From Beverwykella pulmonaria (taxonomy: Eukaryota > Ascomycota > Dothideomycetes > Pleosporales > Melanommataceae), in NCBI GenBank assembly GCA_001599595.1, contig BCHH01000003.1, positions 2,895,151-2,959,150 of the forward strand: a DNA stretch of 64,000 bases, read 5' to 3'. The position numbers and the translations under genes are program-made. A model generated the notes under the pieces. That model was given only the letters and a program-made list of their open reading frames with translations. It searched no databases and was not told where the DNA came from. Position 1 is the stretch's first letter; each line of letters begins with the position of its first letter. This document shows, in pieces, positions 54,605 to 63,412 of the stretch.

Positions 54605-56590
54605 ATGGCCAGCTCATTTATTTATCGACCTTTACTGCGAGAGCGGCAGGAGATCAGGCTCCTTCATGCTCGGCGCGAAGACCACAACGTACTCTATTCT
54701 CTTGCTCACTTCACGATCGAAGAGGCATCAAGACTGAATTACGTTGCCCTGTCTTACGTTTGGGGCCCCCCGCAGAGAATCTACATGATCAGCATTCGCG
54801 ACAAGACAATTCTTGTAACGGAGAACCTGAATGCCTTCTTGGACCAACTATCCGTGGATCTTCGAGGAGAGTGCTACGTTTGGATCGACTCCATCTGTAT
54901 CAACCAGAAGGATGTCGTCGAGAAAAGCTGGCAAGTGCAACAAATGTGGTCTATCTACGAGAGTGCGGCCGTGGTGCTCGCGTGGCTGGGGACTGCCGCC
55001 GACGACAGCGATGAGGCTATGGATTTCTTTGAACAAGTCGCCCGGGATATTGAAGCCGGTGCAGCAGACAAGCTGAAAGAGTTTCGAGACATCCATGGCT
55101 TCCCGCTGCATGGCATACCCAGCCCTTTTTTATCCCCATCAGACAAGTTCCACGAGGAGTTGTACGAGCAGATCAAAGCCTGCCTTTGTGAGGCCTGCCA
55201 AAGAGACGATGTTCCTCTCGGAGCGCTGGCTGCTCTATTTCGACGGCCTTGGTGGGAACGGGTATGGGTGTTGCAAGAGACTCTTGCGAACCCTGTTTTA
55301 ATGGTGTGCTGTGGGACGAAAGAGACGGAGCTGTCGCGTATACGGATGGTATTCCGAGGCCTGCAAGAGTGCAACAGGATATTCATGCCTCGGTACTTGA
55401 AGGGCACCGTCATGACTACTCAGGAGCGGACGATTCTCCGTTGGACGTGGGACAATCTCAAGGAGCTCTCTACTCCGATGATACTGGGAGGAAGTTACGG
55501 GTGGTCCTTCGAGCAGGTGTTGAAGACGATCTACTTTCCCGATACGACCTCAAATCGCCAGATGAAAGCCACCAATAAGCGAGACTTTATTTACGCTATA
55601 TTAAGTCTTGCCCGTGACCGCGACAGCGTTACTCTCATACCGGACTACAGCAAGACTTGCCAGGAAGTTTTCATCGACGCGGCGAAAGCCCTCATTCAAA
55701 GTGGCATTGTGGAAATTCTTTGGTTCACACCCACGACCAACAGGATGGAAGGACTTCCATCCTGGGTGCCCGACTGGTCAACGGAATTGAGTACCCCAAT
55801 GATCAAAATACTGCAAGTCCAACCATTCTGGCCGACTCTTCCAAAAAAGAACATACCGCAGCCTCAAGAAGGGTTTTGCAAGATTAGAGGCCACAATGAA
55901 GTCGAGCTGATCGGATATAGGCTTGGGGTCATTCAAAAAGCGGCGCATCCTCTTGGCCCGTACGACAAATCTGTGAGCAGACGGACATTTATCGGGCGCT
56001 GGATCTGGGCACTCTACAAACTCCTGCGAAGCAACCATTGCATTTATGGGACTACTGATGGGATGATGGAAGCAGCTTGGCGAACTGCTACGTTGGATAA
56101 TGCAGTGTCAAAGGCAGATTACGACGTAGACATTGCAGAATCGCAAGACGGCCTGTACGGATCACTTCAGCAAATATTCACGCCGACGAACAGAGCTGAA
56201 ATAAAAGCTGAGATTGTCGCTGATGGTGTTGATGGCCTGTCACTACGGTCTATCGGTAACTGGGCAACGGGCATTTTTGAAGAACCCAAAGAGCCTCGAT
56301 ATGTTTTGGAGAAGGGTATCTCCGTGGTGGACTGCCAAGTTGCGTTCTTGACGGCCGGTGATTCTAATCAACATCCCTTCGTCACAGGAAACGGGTACCT
56401 TGGGATTGGACCAGCGGCTCTCGAGCCAGGCGATCTAGTTGTCCTTATTGTTCCCCTCAAAGCTCCGTGGCTTGTTAGGGAAAACACAGCTGGAAAGATG
56501 CGGCTCATTGGACCGGCCTACGTACACGGAGTCATGCAAGGGGAAATGATGGAGACCAATCCACCGCTAGAACAATTTCTGATAAGTTAG
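54605..56590 (+). CDS. Heterokaryon incompatibility (HET) domain protein
   Basis: 661 residues, single exon. The HET domain occupies about residues 35-185: LNYVALSYVWGPP, then ILVTENLNAFLDQL, CYVWIDSICINQKDVVEKSW and AAVVLAWLGTAADDSDEAMD. The remaining region (PWWERVWVLQETLANPVLMV, a typical W-x-R-x-W-V-x-Q-E motif, and KRDFIYAILSLARD) is common to the stand-alone fungal HET class. HET domains are TIR-like cell-death triggers used in allorecognition. The C-terminal half has no known domain. The frame extends upstream by 48 codons, but the conserved start region opens at this ATG (MASSFIYRPLL). The gene is intact, unlike the two HET fragments nearby. Confidence 0.9.
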   Translation: MASSFIYRPLLRERQEIRLLHARREDHNVLYSLAHFTIEEASRLNYVALSYVWGPPQRIYMISIRDKTILVTENLNAFLDQLSVDLRGECYVWIDSICINQKDVVEKSWQVQQMWSIYESAAVVLAWLGTAADDSDEAMDFFEQVARDIEAGAADKLKEFRDIHGFPLHGIPSPFLSPSDKFHEELYEQIKACLCEACQRDDVPLGALAALFRRPWWERVWVLQETLANPVLMVCCGTKETELSRIRMVFRGLQECNRIFMPRYLKGTVMTTQERTILRWTWDNLKELSTPMILGGSYGWSFEQVLKTIYFPDTTSNRQMKATNKRDFIYAILSLARDRDSVTLIPDYSKTCQEVFIDAAKALIQSGIVEILWFTPTTNRMEGLPSWVPDWSTELSTPMIKILQVQPFWPTLPKKNIPQPQEGFCKIRGHNEVELIGYRLGVIQKAAHPLGPYDKSVSRRTFIGRWIWALYKLLRSNHCIYGTTDGMMEAAWRTATLDNAVSKADYDVDIAESQDGLYGSLQQIFTPTNRAEIKAEIVADGVDGLSLRSIGNWATGIFEEPKEPRYVLEKGISVVDCQVAFLTAGDSNQHPFVTGNGYLGIGPAALEPGDLVVLIVPLKAPWLVRENTAGKMRLIGPAYVHGVMQGEMMETNPPLEQFLIS

Positions 56591-56890
56591 TAGCTGAGGG
56601 TTGGTTATAAATTCTCTGTTTAATTGGAAACTCTCGTACTACGCTGATAAGTCATAGCCTAGTCTATAGGTAGATCTTGGTTCAGTGTATCTAATGAATG
56701 CTGCAGGAAGAGTTAACGTGTTTCACCCGAAAGGGACCAACACTCCCTCAAACCATAGGGCCTGAAGCGGTAACTGCTGTGGCTTAAAGAGGATGATCGT
56801 TAAGGCGGTGTGATCGCTTCAGGAGTGAAATACGTTAAGTCAATTTGCACCTCTGGTTTGGTCAAAAGAAAGTAGGACTCATGATCTCCT

Positions 56891-58400
56891 TTACTCCCCG
56901 CCAGCGCCACCAGTGCCAGCGCCATCGCCACCAGCGCCAGCGCCAGCGCCACCCTCGCCTGCACCACCACCACCCTCGGTACTCAGCCCACCGACTGTTG
57001 CCCCCCCTATTGTTGAACTGCCTCCAACGACGGGCACATTTGAAGCAGTATAGGAGTAGAAGGGGTTGTATTGAATCTGAGAGCTAGATGCTCCTGGCTG
57101 TTGGTAAAGTACTGCGTGCGTAATTCGTGGACGAATCAGCCGACGGGAAGATGGCCGCAAGACGAGTTCCAACCTGAGCAGAGTAATAGAGCATAGAATA
57201 GTTTATAATAGAGTTGTTGACACTGCTGATGTCGTAGCGGAGTATGGCTGTTGAGGTATCTTGGAGAATCAGGTTCGTCGAGTTGATGCTAACGTCAGCA
57301 ATAACGAGCAGACTTGTGTTGACGAAAGTTGGTAAGGGGATTTGGAGACCTGAAACAACATGTTAGGACGTCTTCAAGGGTCTTCAGAAAGTAGAAGGTT
57401 TGCTTACCTCTTGTCCAGGTGCTATTACTCCCGTTTGACGGTCGCAACCATTGTTCTGCTACGCCTTGACCAGTAGACGCCCAGAGGATATCGCCAATAT
57501 TCGAGGTTTGGCACGCAATCTGGGCCAACGAAGGAAGATCAGGTACGTCGTACAGCTCTTGCGACGTCCACAGCGACCCCTGCAGCCACCAGGCAAACTT
57601 TCTTAACCCTATGTTCGGCGAGTCAAAGTAAAGGAGCAGGGTAGCGTTTGGGGTCGCATTATCGGGGGGACAAGCACGCAAGAACAATAGCCCCGACACA
57701 TTTAGCCTTAGATTTCCAACAGGGTGCGGAGTCCATGTGTCTGCGGCACCTTCGGAGTACGAAAGGGAATCACCAACTTGACCGAAAACGCCTTAAAGGG
57801 TCGAGTTTGCGTCAACATAGAAGACTGCGACCTGCTCAGGGCTTTATTAGGAACTGAAGGCCATCATAAATTACTGTGCCGTTGGAGCATACCTGCGCGA
57901 TCGAGAAGGTTGTCGCGTTTGTCCAGTTTAATGTATAAGAGGAGACGGGGCTTCCCGTGATAAGTTCTTGAGCAATGATATTGGGGTTCGACGGGTTCCA
58001 AGTCTCGTTGCTGGGCGTGTAATAAGTGTGGCGAAGCGTCTGGTCGCCATCGGCGTAAAATGCCTGCACGTTCGTGCTATTACCGTCAGGAACAGAGATG
58101 GTGTCAAAACCTGCCAGTACAGTTGATCTAGCTCCCATTAGAAATTGGTGTTCCTGGCAGATCTTGAAATTCTCACATTTGCCTGGCGCGCCGCGTGCCT
58201 ATCACTGCCCCAAGAACAACTCCAACTAAAACAAGGATTATGGCTAGGACGACTCCGCACATGGCCAAGCAAGGATGTCTGTGCTTCCGTTCTGCCTTCT
58301 AACACTGTGTAAGCTTGGACTTCATGGGGGTCTAGGACTTGCTAACCGGTTGAGAGGCTTGCCGCGAGAAAGTCTTCTGATCGGTGCCATGCCTGTTCAT
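56891..58400 (-). pseudogene. Type II membrane lectin-like gene with stop and frameshift
   Basis: Five exons on the minus strand: 58400-58347, 58298-58177, 58127-57893, 57831-57408 and 57349-56891. A short N terminus (MNRHGTDQKTFSRQASQP) joins a basic segment and one membrane helix (CGVVLAIILVLVGVVLGAVI). An Asn-rich ectodomain follows (FDTISVPDGNSTNVQAFYAD, TYYTPSNETWNPSN, WWLQGSLWTSQELYD, FYSYTASNVPVVGG) and a Gly/Ala/Glu-rich tail. Repeated Tyr/Phe-Tyr...Trp-x-x-x blades suggest a fucose-lectin-like beta propeller, which is an inference. Two breaks are seen: a TAA at 57795-57793 (fits CAA) and a one-base frame change near 57110, between FPSADSSTNYA and AVLYQQPGASSSQIQ. All four introns have GT-AG ends. 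The gene is either recently dead or carries sequence errors. Confidence 0.7.
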
Positions 58401-58430
58401 TGCTGGGGTTTGTGAAGTGAAAGTTGCAAA

Positions 58431-58438
58431 TATATATA
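58431..58438 (-). promoter_or_regulatory. TATA-like box of the lectin-like gene
   Basis: TATATATA lies 30 bp upstream of the start codon on the minus strand. The distance implies a very short leader if it is used. Confidence 0.4.
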
Positions 58439-59807
58439 GGGTCTGATTGGTGAACTCCAAATATTTCGTGGGCGACGGGCTACTCTGGACGATTCGGATA
58501 TCTTGTATGTTCCGGCTGGCTGGCTGTCAGGCAGACTTCGAGTTCTTCGCGTTCAAGGCAGATTCGTGCATCAGATGGCAGTGATCCCATGCAGAATTCT
58601 TGGGAGGTCGAATTAAACACAGACAATGACAGTGATGTTGTTTCTCCGGCAAACATGTACCACATTAAAACTATATTTGATCCCGATTATGGAGCGATCG
58701 AAGTTGGTGAATTATTGGGCGCGTGGCCAGTCCGCGAGGTTCTTAATCGGCCTCGCAGACCGGCCTCCAGGCGAGTACAGCGATGCCAATTGCTTTCAGC
58801 TTTACAATTTCATCAAGCGGAGAGATGGGGCTGGGGACTTGCTTTTCTTGCTTTGTGGCAAACAGCGAGGGCAGCAATAGCAAGCATAAGTGGGTTAAGC
58901 AGTGGCTGATTGGTCTGACGGCACATGAGATGAATAGAATTGATTGACTGGATTAAGCAAGCGGGTCGCTAGATGCGCATAGTTTGTTGCAGCTTGCTAT
59001 TGTACGCGGCCTCGATAGCATAACCGCAGTGAAGTATGCGGGAAAGGAGCTCCCACTCCTATAGGCGATCTAGGAGACTTAAGGCGGGCTGCAGAAGAGG
59101 AGATGACTGGCTATAGTGAAGTCCAGGTTACAAGTGTTTCCATAGGTTTTCTTGCATCAACAAAGTCCTTACGAACGAGTTCAGACTGCTCACTCATAAT
59201 CAACCTACGTTTCTCCATTTCTTGAACAAGCATCAGAATGCAGACACGTCCCGTCGCTTGGCTGATATTCTCGAGCCGGAAATACTTCGAGGCATTAGGA
59301 AGAGCGGCAGTGCCACGTCTCAGCAAAAGGGGAGGTAATAGCAATAATCCCCTCTAGAGGCCCTCTAGAAGGAGATACAATCAGCTCTTAAAGATCACGG
59401 CCCGCGAAAGAAGGCCTACTACCCAGGTAATAGGAAATGGCCATAGAGGGCACACACGCTACTGCAGGACGCAAGGCAGGCAAGACGGCAGGCAAGGGGA
59501 TCAGAACGAGAGTACGACCTGAGTCTCTCTTCGGAGCACTTCTCTCCTGGGAGGAAAACTCTCTGCGGAGCACTTCTCTCCTAGGAGCGACTCTCTCCGT
59601 GGAGTACCTCTCTCCGCGGAGCACTTCTCTCCCCTGGGCTAAGAGAGGGGCCTACTTTCGGGCCCTCGAGCGCGAGCGCATAAGGTGGCTCACGAGGATT
59701 AGGGGATAAGGAGTTAGAATAGAGTAGAATGGCGGAGAATACGAAGATGAAATCTAAAAACAAAAGCGAAAATTATAGGTCGCGTGAAGGATGACATAAA
59801 GTCCATG
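58439..59807. other. Accessory spacer with GGAG/CTCTCC repeats
   Basis: No recognised gene over 1.4 kb. At 59520-59640 the motif GGAGCACTTCTCTCC or a close variant (GGAGTACCTCTCTCC) occurs four times with partly palindromic spacers such as CCTGGGAGG and CCGCGGAG. Open frames of 60-110 codons elsewhere show no family motif. Confidence 0.5.
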
Positions 59808-60968
59808 TTGTCGCCAGTGTTGACACATTTTGCATGAACAAGACAAGCAAGGCCGAACTCTCGCAGACTATCAACTCCATGTTTCGCTGTACCGTAACGC
59901 GACTAGATTGTACGTCTATTTATCGGACGTGTCCACAATTTCCGTCACGTGGAACCCAGCATAAGGTGCTCCAGCTCACAGACAAGAAGAAGTAGGACCA
60001 CAAAACGCGAGACGCTGTGTTAAACCACCTATCTTTGCATGCGAACGACACCTTCCTCTGGGTAGCTTTAGTCTGTCAAAACCTCGAAAAGATCCCGCGA
60101 TGCAACACCCTCGCGAAATTGAACGCATTTCCACTTGGATTGGATTCTCTTTATGAGCGAATGATGGAGCAAATATGCAAGGCGGACGATGCTGATCTCT
60201 GCAAGCGGATACTGGCCTCGGTCGCGATTGTATACCGACGCTGAAAGCCAGCAAGTACCCGAACGTATGGAGTGCACTTTCAAATCATGTATACCTAAAA
60301 GCCTGGTACGTCTTAACTAAGTCTGGACCAATGCTAACCACTGTGCAATTTATAGGAAATCATGGGGTGAAAACCACCGTCTGACCAATGCCAATGTACT
60401 CTGCTGCTGTTTCGAAGCCTTCTTTCCAGTTCTCTAGACTAAAGGCCTTTGTAGTCACAAAATCTTTTCCCTTTGGAAACATGCCTCTTTCTAGCATCTT
60501 GATAAACAGCAGTATGTCATCTCTTTCGTACATCAGCTTACCACGAAATGAAATGTTGCTGCCAACGACCTTCCAGGCTGGTATGATATCCTCGGCCATG
60601 CCCATCAAACTGCATCTTCCATTCTGTCGCATCGCGTTCACAACGCTCCTGAAGTGGGTCGATTTGGCAGCGCCGTGCGGTGAAAGGTCCAATGCAGCAT
60701 CGATCTTGCCAAATGCTGCCACTGCGGCAGTGTCCGCGCGCTCATCTCCGGTCAATTTCACCGTCTCTATATCTGCCCCAGGTGTTCCCCTCCTTACATG
60801 CTCCTTCAATTTCGCCAGCTTAGTCTCATTTCGACCCAAAGCAATCACCCTAGCGCCCATTGCAATCGCAACTATCACACCCGCGCTACCAAAACCGCCA
60901 GTCGCCGGAGACACAACAACTGTCTCGCCCGGCTCGAGCTTGATATCCCGTAGCCCGCCGTACGGTAC
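59808..60968. repeat. Duplicated HET-dehydrogenase block, copy 2
   Basis: The homologue of 46640-47775. It carries the same HET/NACHT fragment, shared intron-like stretch and 3' dehydrogenase, and past TACGGTAC at 60968 continues into the complete dehydrogenase, so it is closer to the ancestral arrangement. Confidence 0.85.
59813..60244 (+). pseudogene. HET/NACHT-type gene remnant, copy 2
   Basis: Fragments in shifting frames: NKTSKAELSQTINSMFR from the HET domain, then from 60017 an open stretch LNHLSLHANDTFLWVALVCQ, NLEKIPRCNTLAKLNAFPLG and MMEQICKADDADLCKRILAS, the helical region after a NACHT NTPase (the H-A-N-x-T-F-L-W-V-A-L-V pattern). The NTPase core is deleted, and stops separate the parts. 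It keeps the FLWVAL codons lost from copy 1. Confidence 0.75.
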
Positions 60969-61475
60969 TAGGAGGTAGCAAAGGTACATCAAGTCCTGGA
61001 TAGAGTAGCCCAAGCCTTGACACAGCCTCGTTTCGTCAAGCGGGATGCAATTTTCCAGCGGCGCCTTGACAAACTCAGCGAATGTTCCATCGCGCCAGAC
61101 TTCTCTCATCAGTTTCTTGCTGGCATCACTGCCTCCTTCATGAATCGCCGTTACGAAAAGAGCGCTGGGGTCATCGCGTGCACGAACGACGCAATCGACA
61201 AACACGAGTTGCCCGGGCTGCAGGACCGTTGCATCTGGTCCAAGTGCGACGATGTGGCCAATTGCACTGATACCGCCCACAATCGGTGTGGGAAACGAGT
61301 ATCCGAGCTCTCCATTGTAGATCTCGCGAAAGTACGACAATGCTCCAGACACTTCAACGCGAACGATGGCGCTGCCTTCGCTAAGCTGTGGTGTTGGAAC
61401 CGATTTAAGCTGAAAGCCGGCCTCCATGCTTTCGAGCACGAGGGCGCGGTGTTGAGATGGTAGATTGGACGTCAT
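60360..61475 (-). CDS. Zinc-type alcohol dehydrogenase-like (MDR) oxidoreductase
   Basis: 371 residues, single exon, medium-chain dehydrogenase/reductase family. It has a GroES-like N-terminal domain (VRVEVSGALSYFREIYNGEL, PIVGGISAIGHIVALGPDAT, LQPGQLVFVDCVVRARDD) and a Rossmann domain with VVSPATGGFGSAGVIVAIAM (NAD(P)-binding motif), RVIALGRNETKLAKL and IDAALDLSPHGAAKSTHF. The usual catalytic-zinc residues (C-x-D, G-H-E) are not obvious: GGISAIGHIV replaces P-G-H-E-x-x-G. It is therefore probably zinc-independent, like quinone/enoyl reductases. The start is the second ATG (MTSNLPSQHRALVLES), as the upstream 18 codons are not family-like. Its 3' half is duplicated in broken form at 47.2-47.8 kb. 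Confidence 0.86.
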   Translation of the reverse strand: MTSNLPSQHRALVLESMEAGFQLKSVPTPQLSEGSAIVRVEVSGALSYFREIYNGELGYSFPTPIVGGISAIGHIVALGPDATVLQPGQLVFVDCVVRARDDPSALFVTAIHEGGSDASKKLMREVWRDGTFAEFVKAPLENCIPLDETRLCQGLGYSIQDLMYLCYLLVPYGGLRDIKLEPGETVVVSPATGGFGSAGVIVAIAMGARVIALGRNETKLAKLKEHVRRGTPGADIETVKLTGDERADTAAVAAFGKIDAALDLSPHGAAKSTHFRSVVNAMRQNGRCSLMGMAEDIIPAWKVVGSNISFRGKLMYERDDILLFIKMLERGMFPKGKDFVTTKAFSLENWKEGFETAAEYIGIGQTVVFTP

Positions 61476-62640
61476 GATAGAATCGATATACAAATGTCTA
61501 GATCTTGGTAAATATTTTGAAGATTTCACTGCAGGGTCGATATTCGAGAGGTCAACCTCTGGGCTTCATATACCATATACCATATAATTCCTGGATACTA
61601 TAGAATCGGCGATAAGACTTGCTCTAGGGATATTCTCCGATATGACCGAGTCAAATTTATAGCCTAACGACTTGCTCTAGAGGTACTCCCCAATATGTCC
61701 GTCAAATTTATAGCCTAACGCGAGTTTCTGGGCAAAAGCGCTACGAAAATGGGGTTAGTGACGCTCTTTTATGAGGACCTTTTTCCGCAGTGCAAAACAC
61801 ATAGCCAAAAGCTAGGTCACTAGAGGATTTTCTTTATTTCTTCCCTCACCTTCTTATCATCCTCAGTGATACCCTTTCCATTAAGCGCAGATCAGCGTGA
61901 AGAAGGTGGAGCCGCCCGCGGCAGCCTACAAAAAACCAACAAAGGATTCCTATGATCATCCGAGCAAGCTATTTTTTAACTTTTAAGTCGACCACGTTAA
62001 CAACCAACGATTTAGATCTAGAACAAACATTACTCTGCTCCACACTGACAACAATGATTATAGATGTCTAACAATTAAGCGCTTTTAGGAATCCTTTTCT
62101 CAACAACCTCAACACAAACGCTTTTAACAGCCCTACTCTTAGCAAACCCTAACATGAAGTTTATTCCGTTCGCAATAACTATTGCTACAGTACCAGTGTG
62201 GCCCTCTCATATAGCAGAGGCTGTAGGAAACTCTTTTGAAACTTGCAGATCCATTAATGCTAACTGGTAAACGACTTTCACAAACAGCGAGGTCTTCGGC
62301 TCAAGGATTTAGTAACGGAGATAACAGCCTCGCGCTTTCCGACCCCCAGCTAGATGCTTCCCTAATTTCTGTAATGCCGCTGCACAATAACCTCGCCGCT
62401 TTTGCAGGGTATTCCGCAGCTAAAGGTAATTATTTCTTTGTTATGTCTTGCATCTCGCACAGCTCACCTTCTTATTTCTTCTCATATTTTTGCGGTGACC
62501 CCGTATATTAAGCTGCACAACTACCTATCCCTGTTAATGTTAAGGCTGAGAAGCCCCTTCTTATACAGTACTAGCGCAAAAGTATTTATGCACCTCCTCG
62601 CTTACCCCACCAAAATGCGTCGCGTATATCCAACACGTTA
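61476..62640. other. AT-rich accessory spacer
   Basis: 1.2 kb with no gene seen. It holds the tandem repeat listed separately and A+T-rich sequence from about 61.95 kb that may be decayed transposon DNA. Confidence 0.5.
61617..61720. repeat. Tandem duplication of about 52 bp
   Basis: 61617-61669 and 61670-61720 both start ACTTGCTCTAG and end CAAATTTATAGCCTAACG, with several substitutions and a 2-base length difference. Confidence 0.85.
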
Positions 62641-62658
62641 CTTTCAACCACATACAAA

Positions 62659-62930
62659 ATGCCCAAAAAAAGCTCGTTTGGGACAGAAATTAGCTGAAAT
62701 CGCGCGCAAAAGCAGGGGCTTTCATCTGAGGCGCGCAGTTCTATTATATCAAAATAGGAGGAGGGGGTAAAGCAGTCGGTGCTGGCGGACGAATATGGGT
62801 GCCACCGCAACACGATCGCCTACACAATTAAGAGGTGGAAAACCCACGCAACTCTACAGTTATTACCTAGAGCTGACTGACCAGCTATAATTAAAATAGC
62901 TGCCCGCCACAAGAGTGGGTTGTCTCAAAA
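62659..62930 (+). pseudogene. Decayed Tc1/mariner transposase N terminus
   Basis: A frame with four internal stops reads MPKKSSFGTEIS, NRAQKQGLSSEARSSIISK, EEGVKQSVLADEYGCHRNTI, AYTIKRWKTHATLQLLPRAD and PAIIKIAARHKSG. The E-x-G-V-K-Q-S-x-L-A-x-E-Y-G-C-H-R-N-T-I block is the first helix-turn-helix of fungal Tc1-like transposases. No DDE region was found to the right. It belongs to a different subfamily from the element at 51.4 kb. Confidence 0.7.
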
Positions 62931-63412
62931 TAATTCCGGGTAGAAGTGTAGTGTTTTTTCAGAGAAGGAAGTACATGTAGTCTGAATTAATCCCCTGCCA
63001 AACAACCTTGGCGTATTCCTGTCCCAAGAAACGGGCACGAAGGAGCTTGAAAGAACCCATCTAGAAAAACCTGACAGAGCACACCCTGAATCCAAATTCC
63101 ATCCTGAGAACAGTCCCGGGGCCTAAACACAAAAACCAATCCCTTTGTCTGCAGACATCATTCAACCCGAGGCCAATCTACAAAGACAACCTAAGACAAA
63201 GTGCCGTTTGTTGACCCTGTGCAACCGTGCAATACTTCAATATTTCCATCAGCCAAACCCTGATGACTCCAAGTCCAATACACCATCGTGCGCTGAAATA
63301 GGATCCTGTTCCTAGCGATGCGCATCCAAATGCAGGACCTGTGATTATGCAGGCAACGCGTCCTATTCATCCATGTAAGCAAAATTCTGAACCATCACCA
63401 TTCCCAAGACCC
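62931..63412. other. Spacer, no gene seen
   Basis: About 0.5 kb between the transposase remnant and the stop of the edge gene; no motif seen. Confidence 0.4.
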
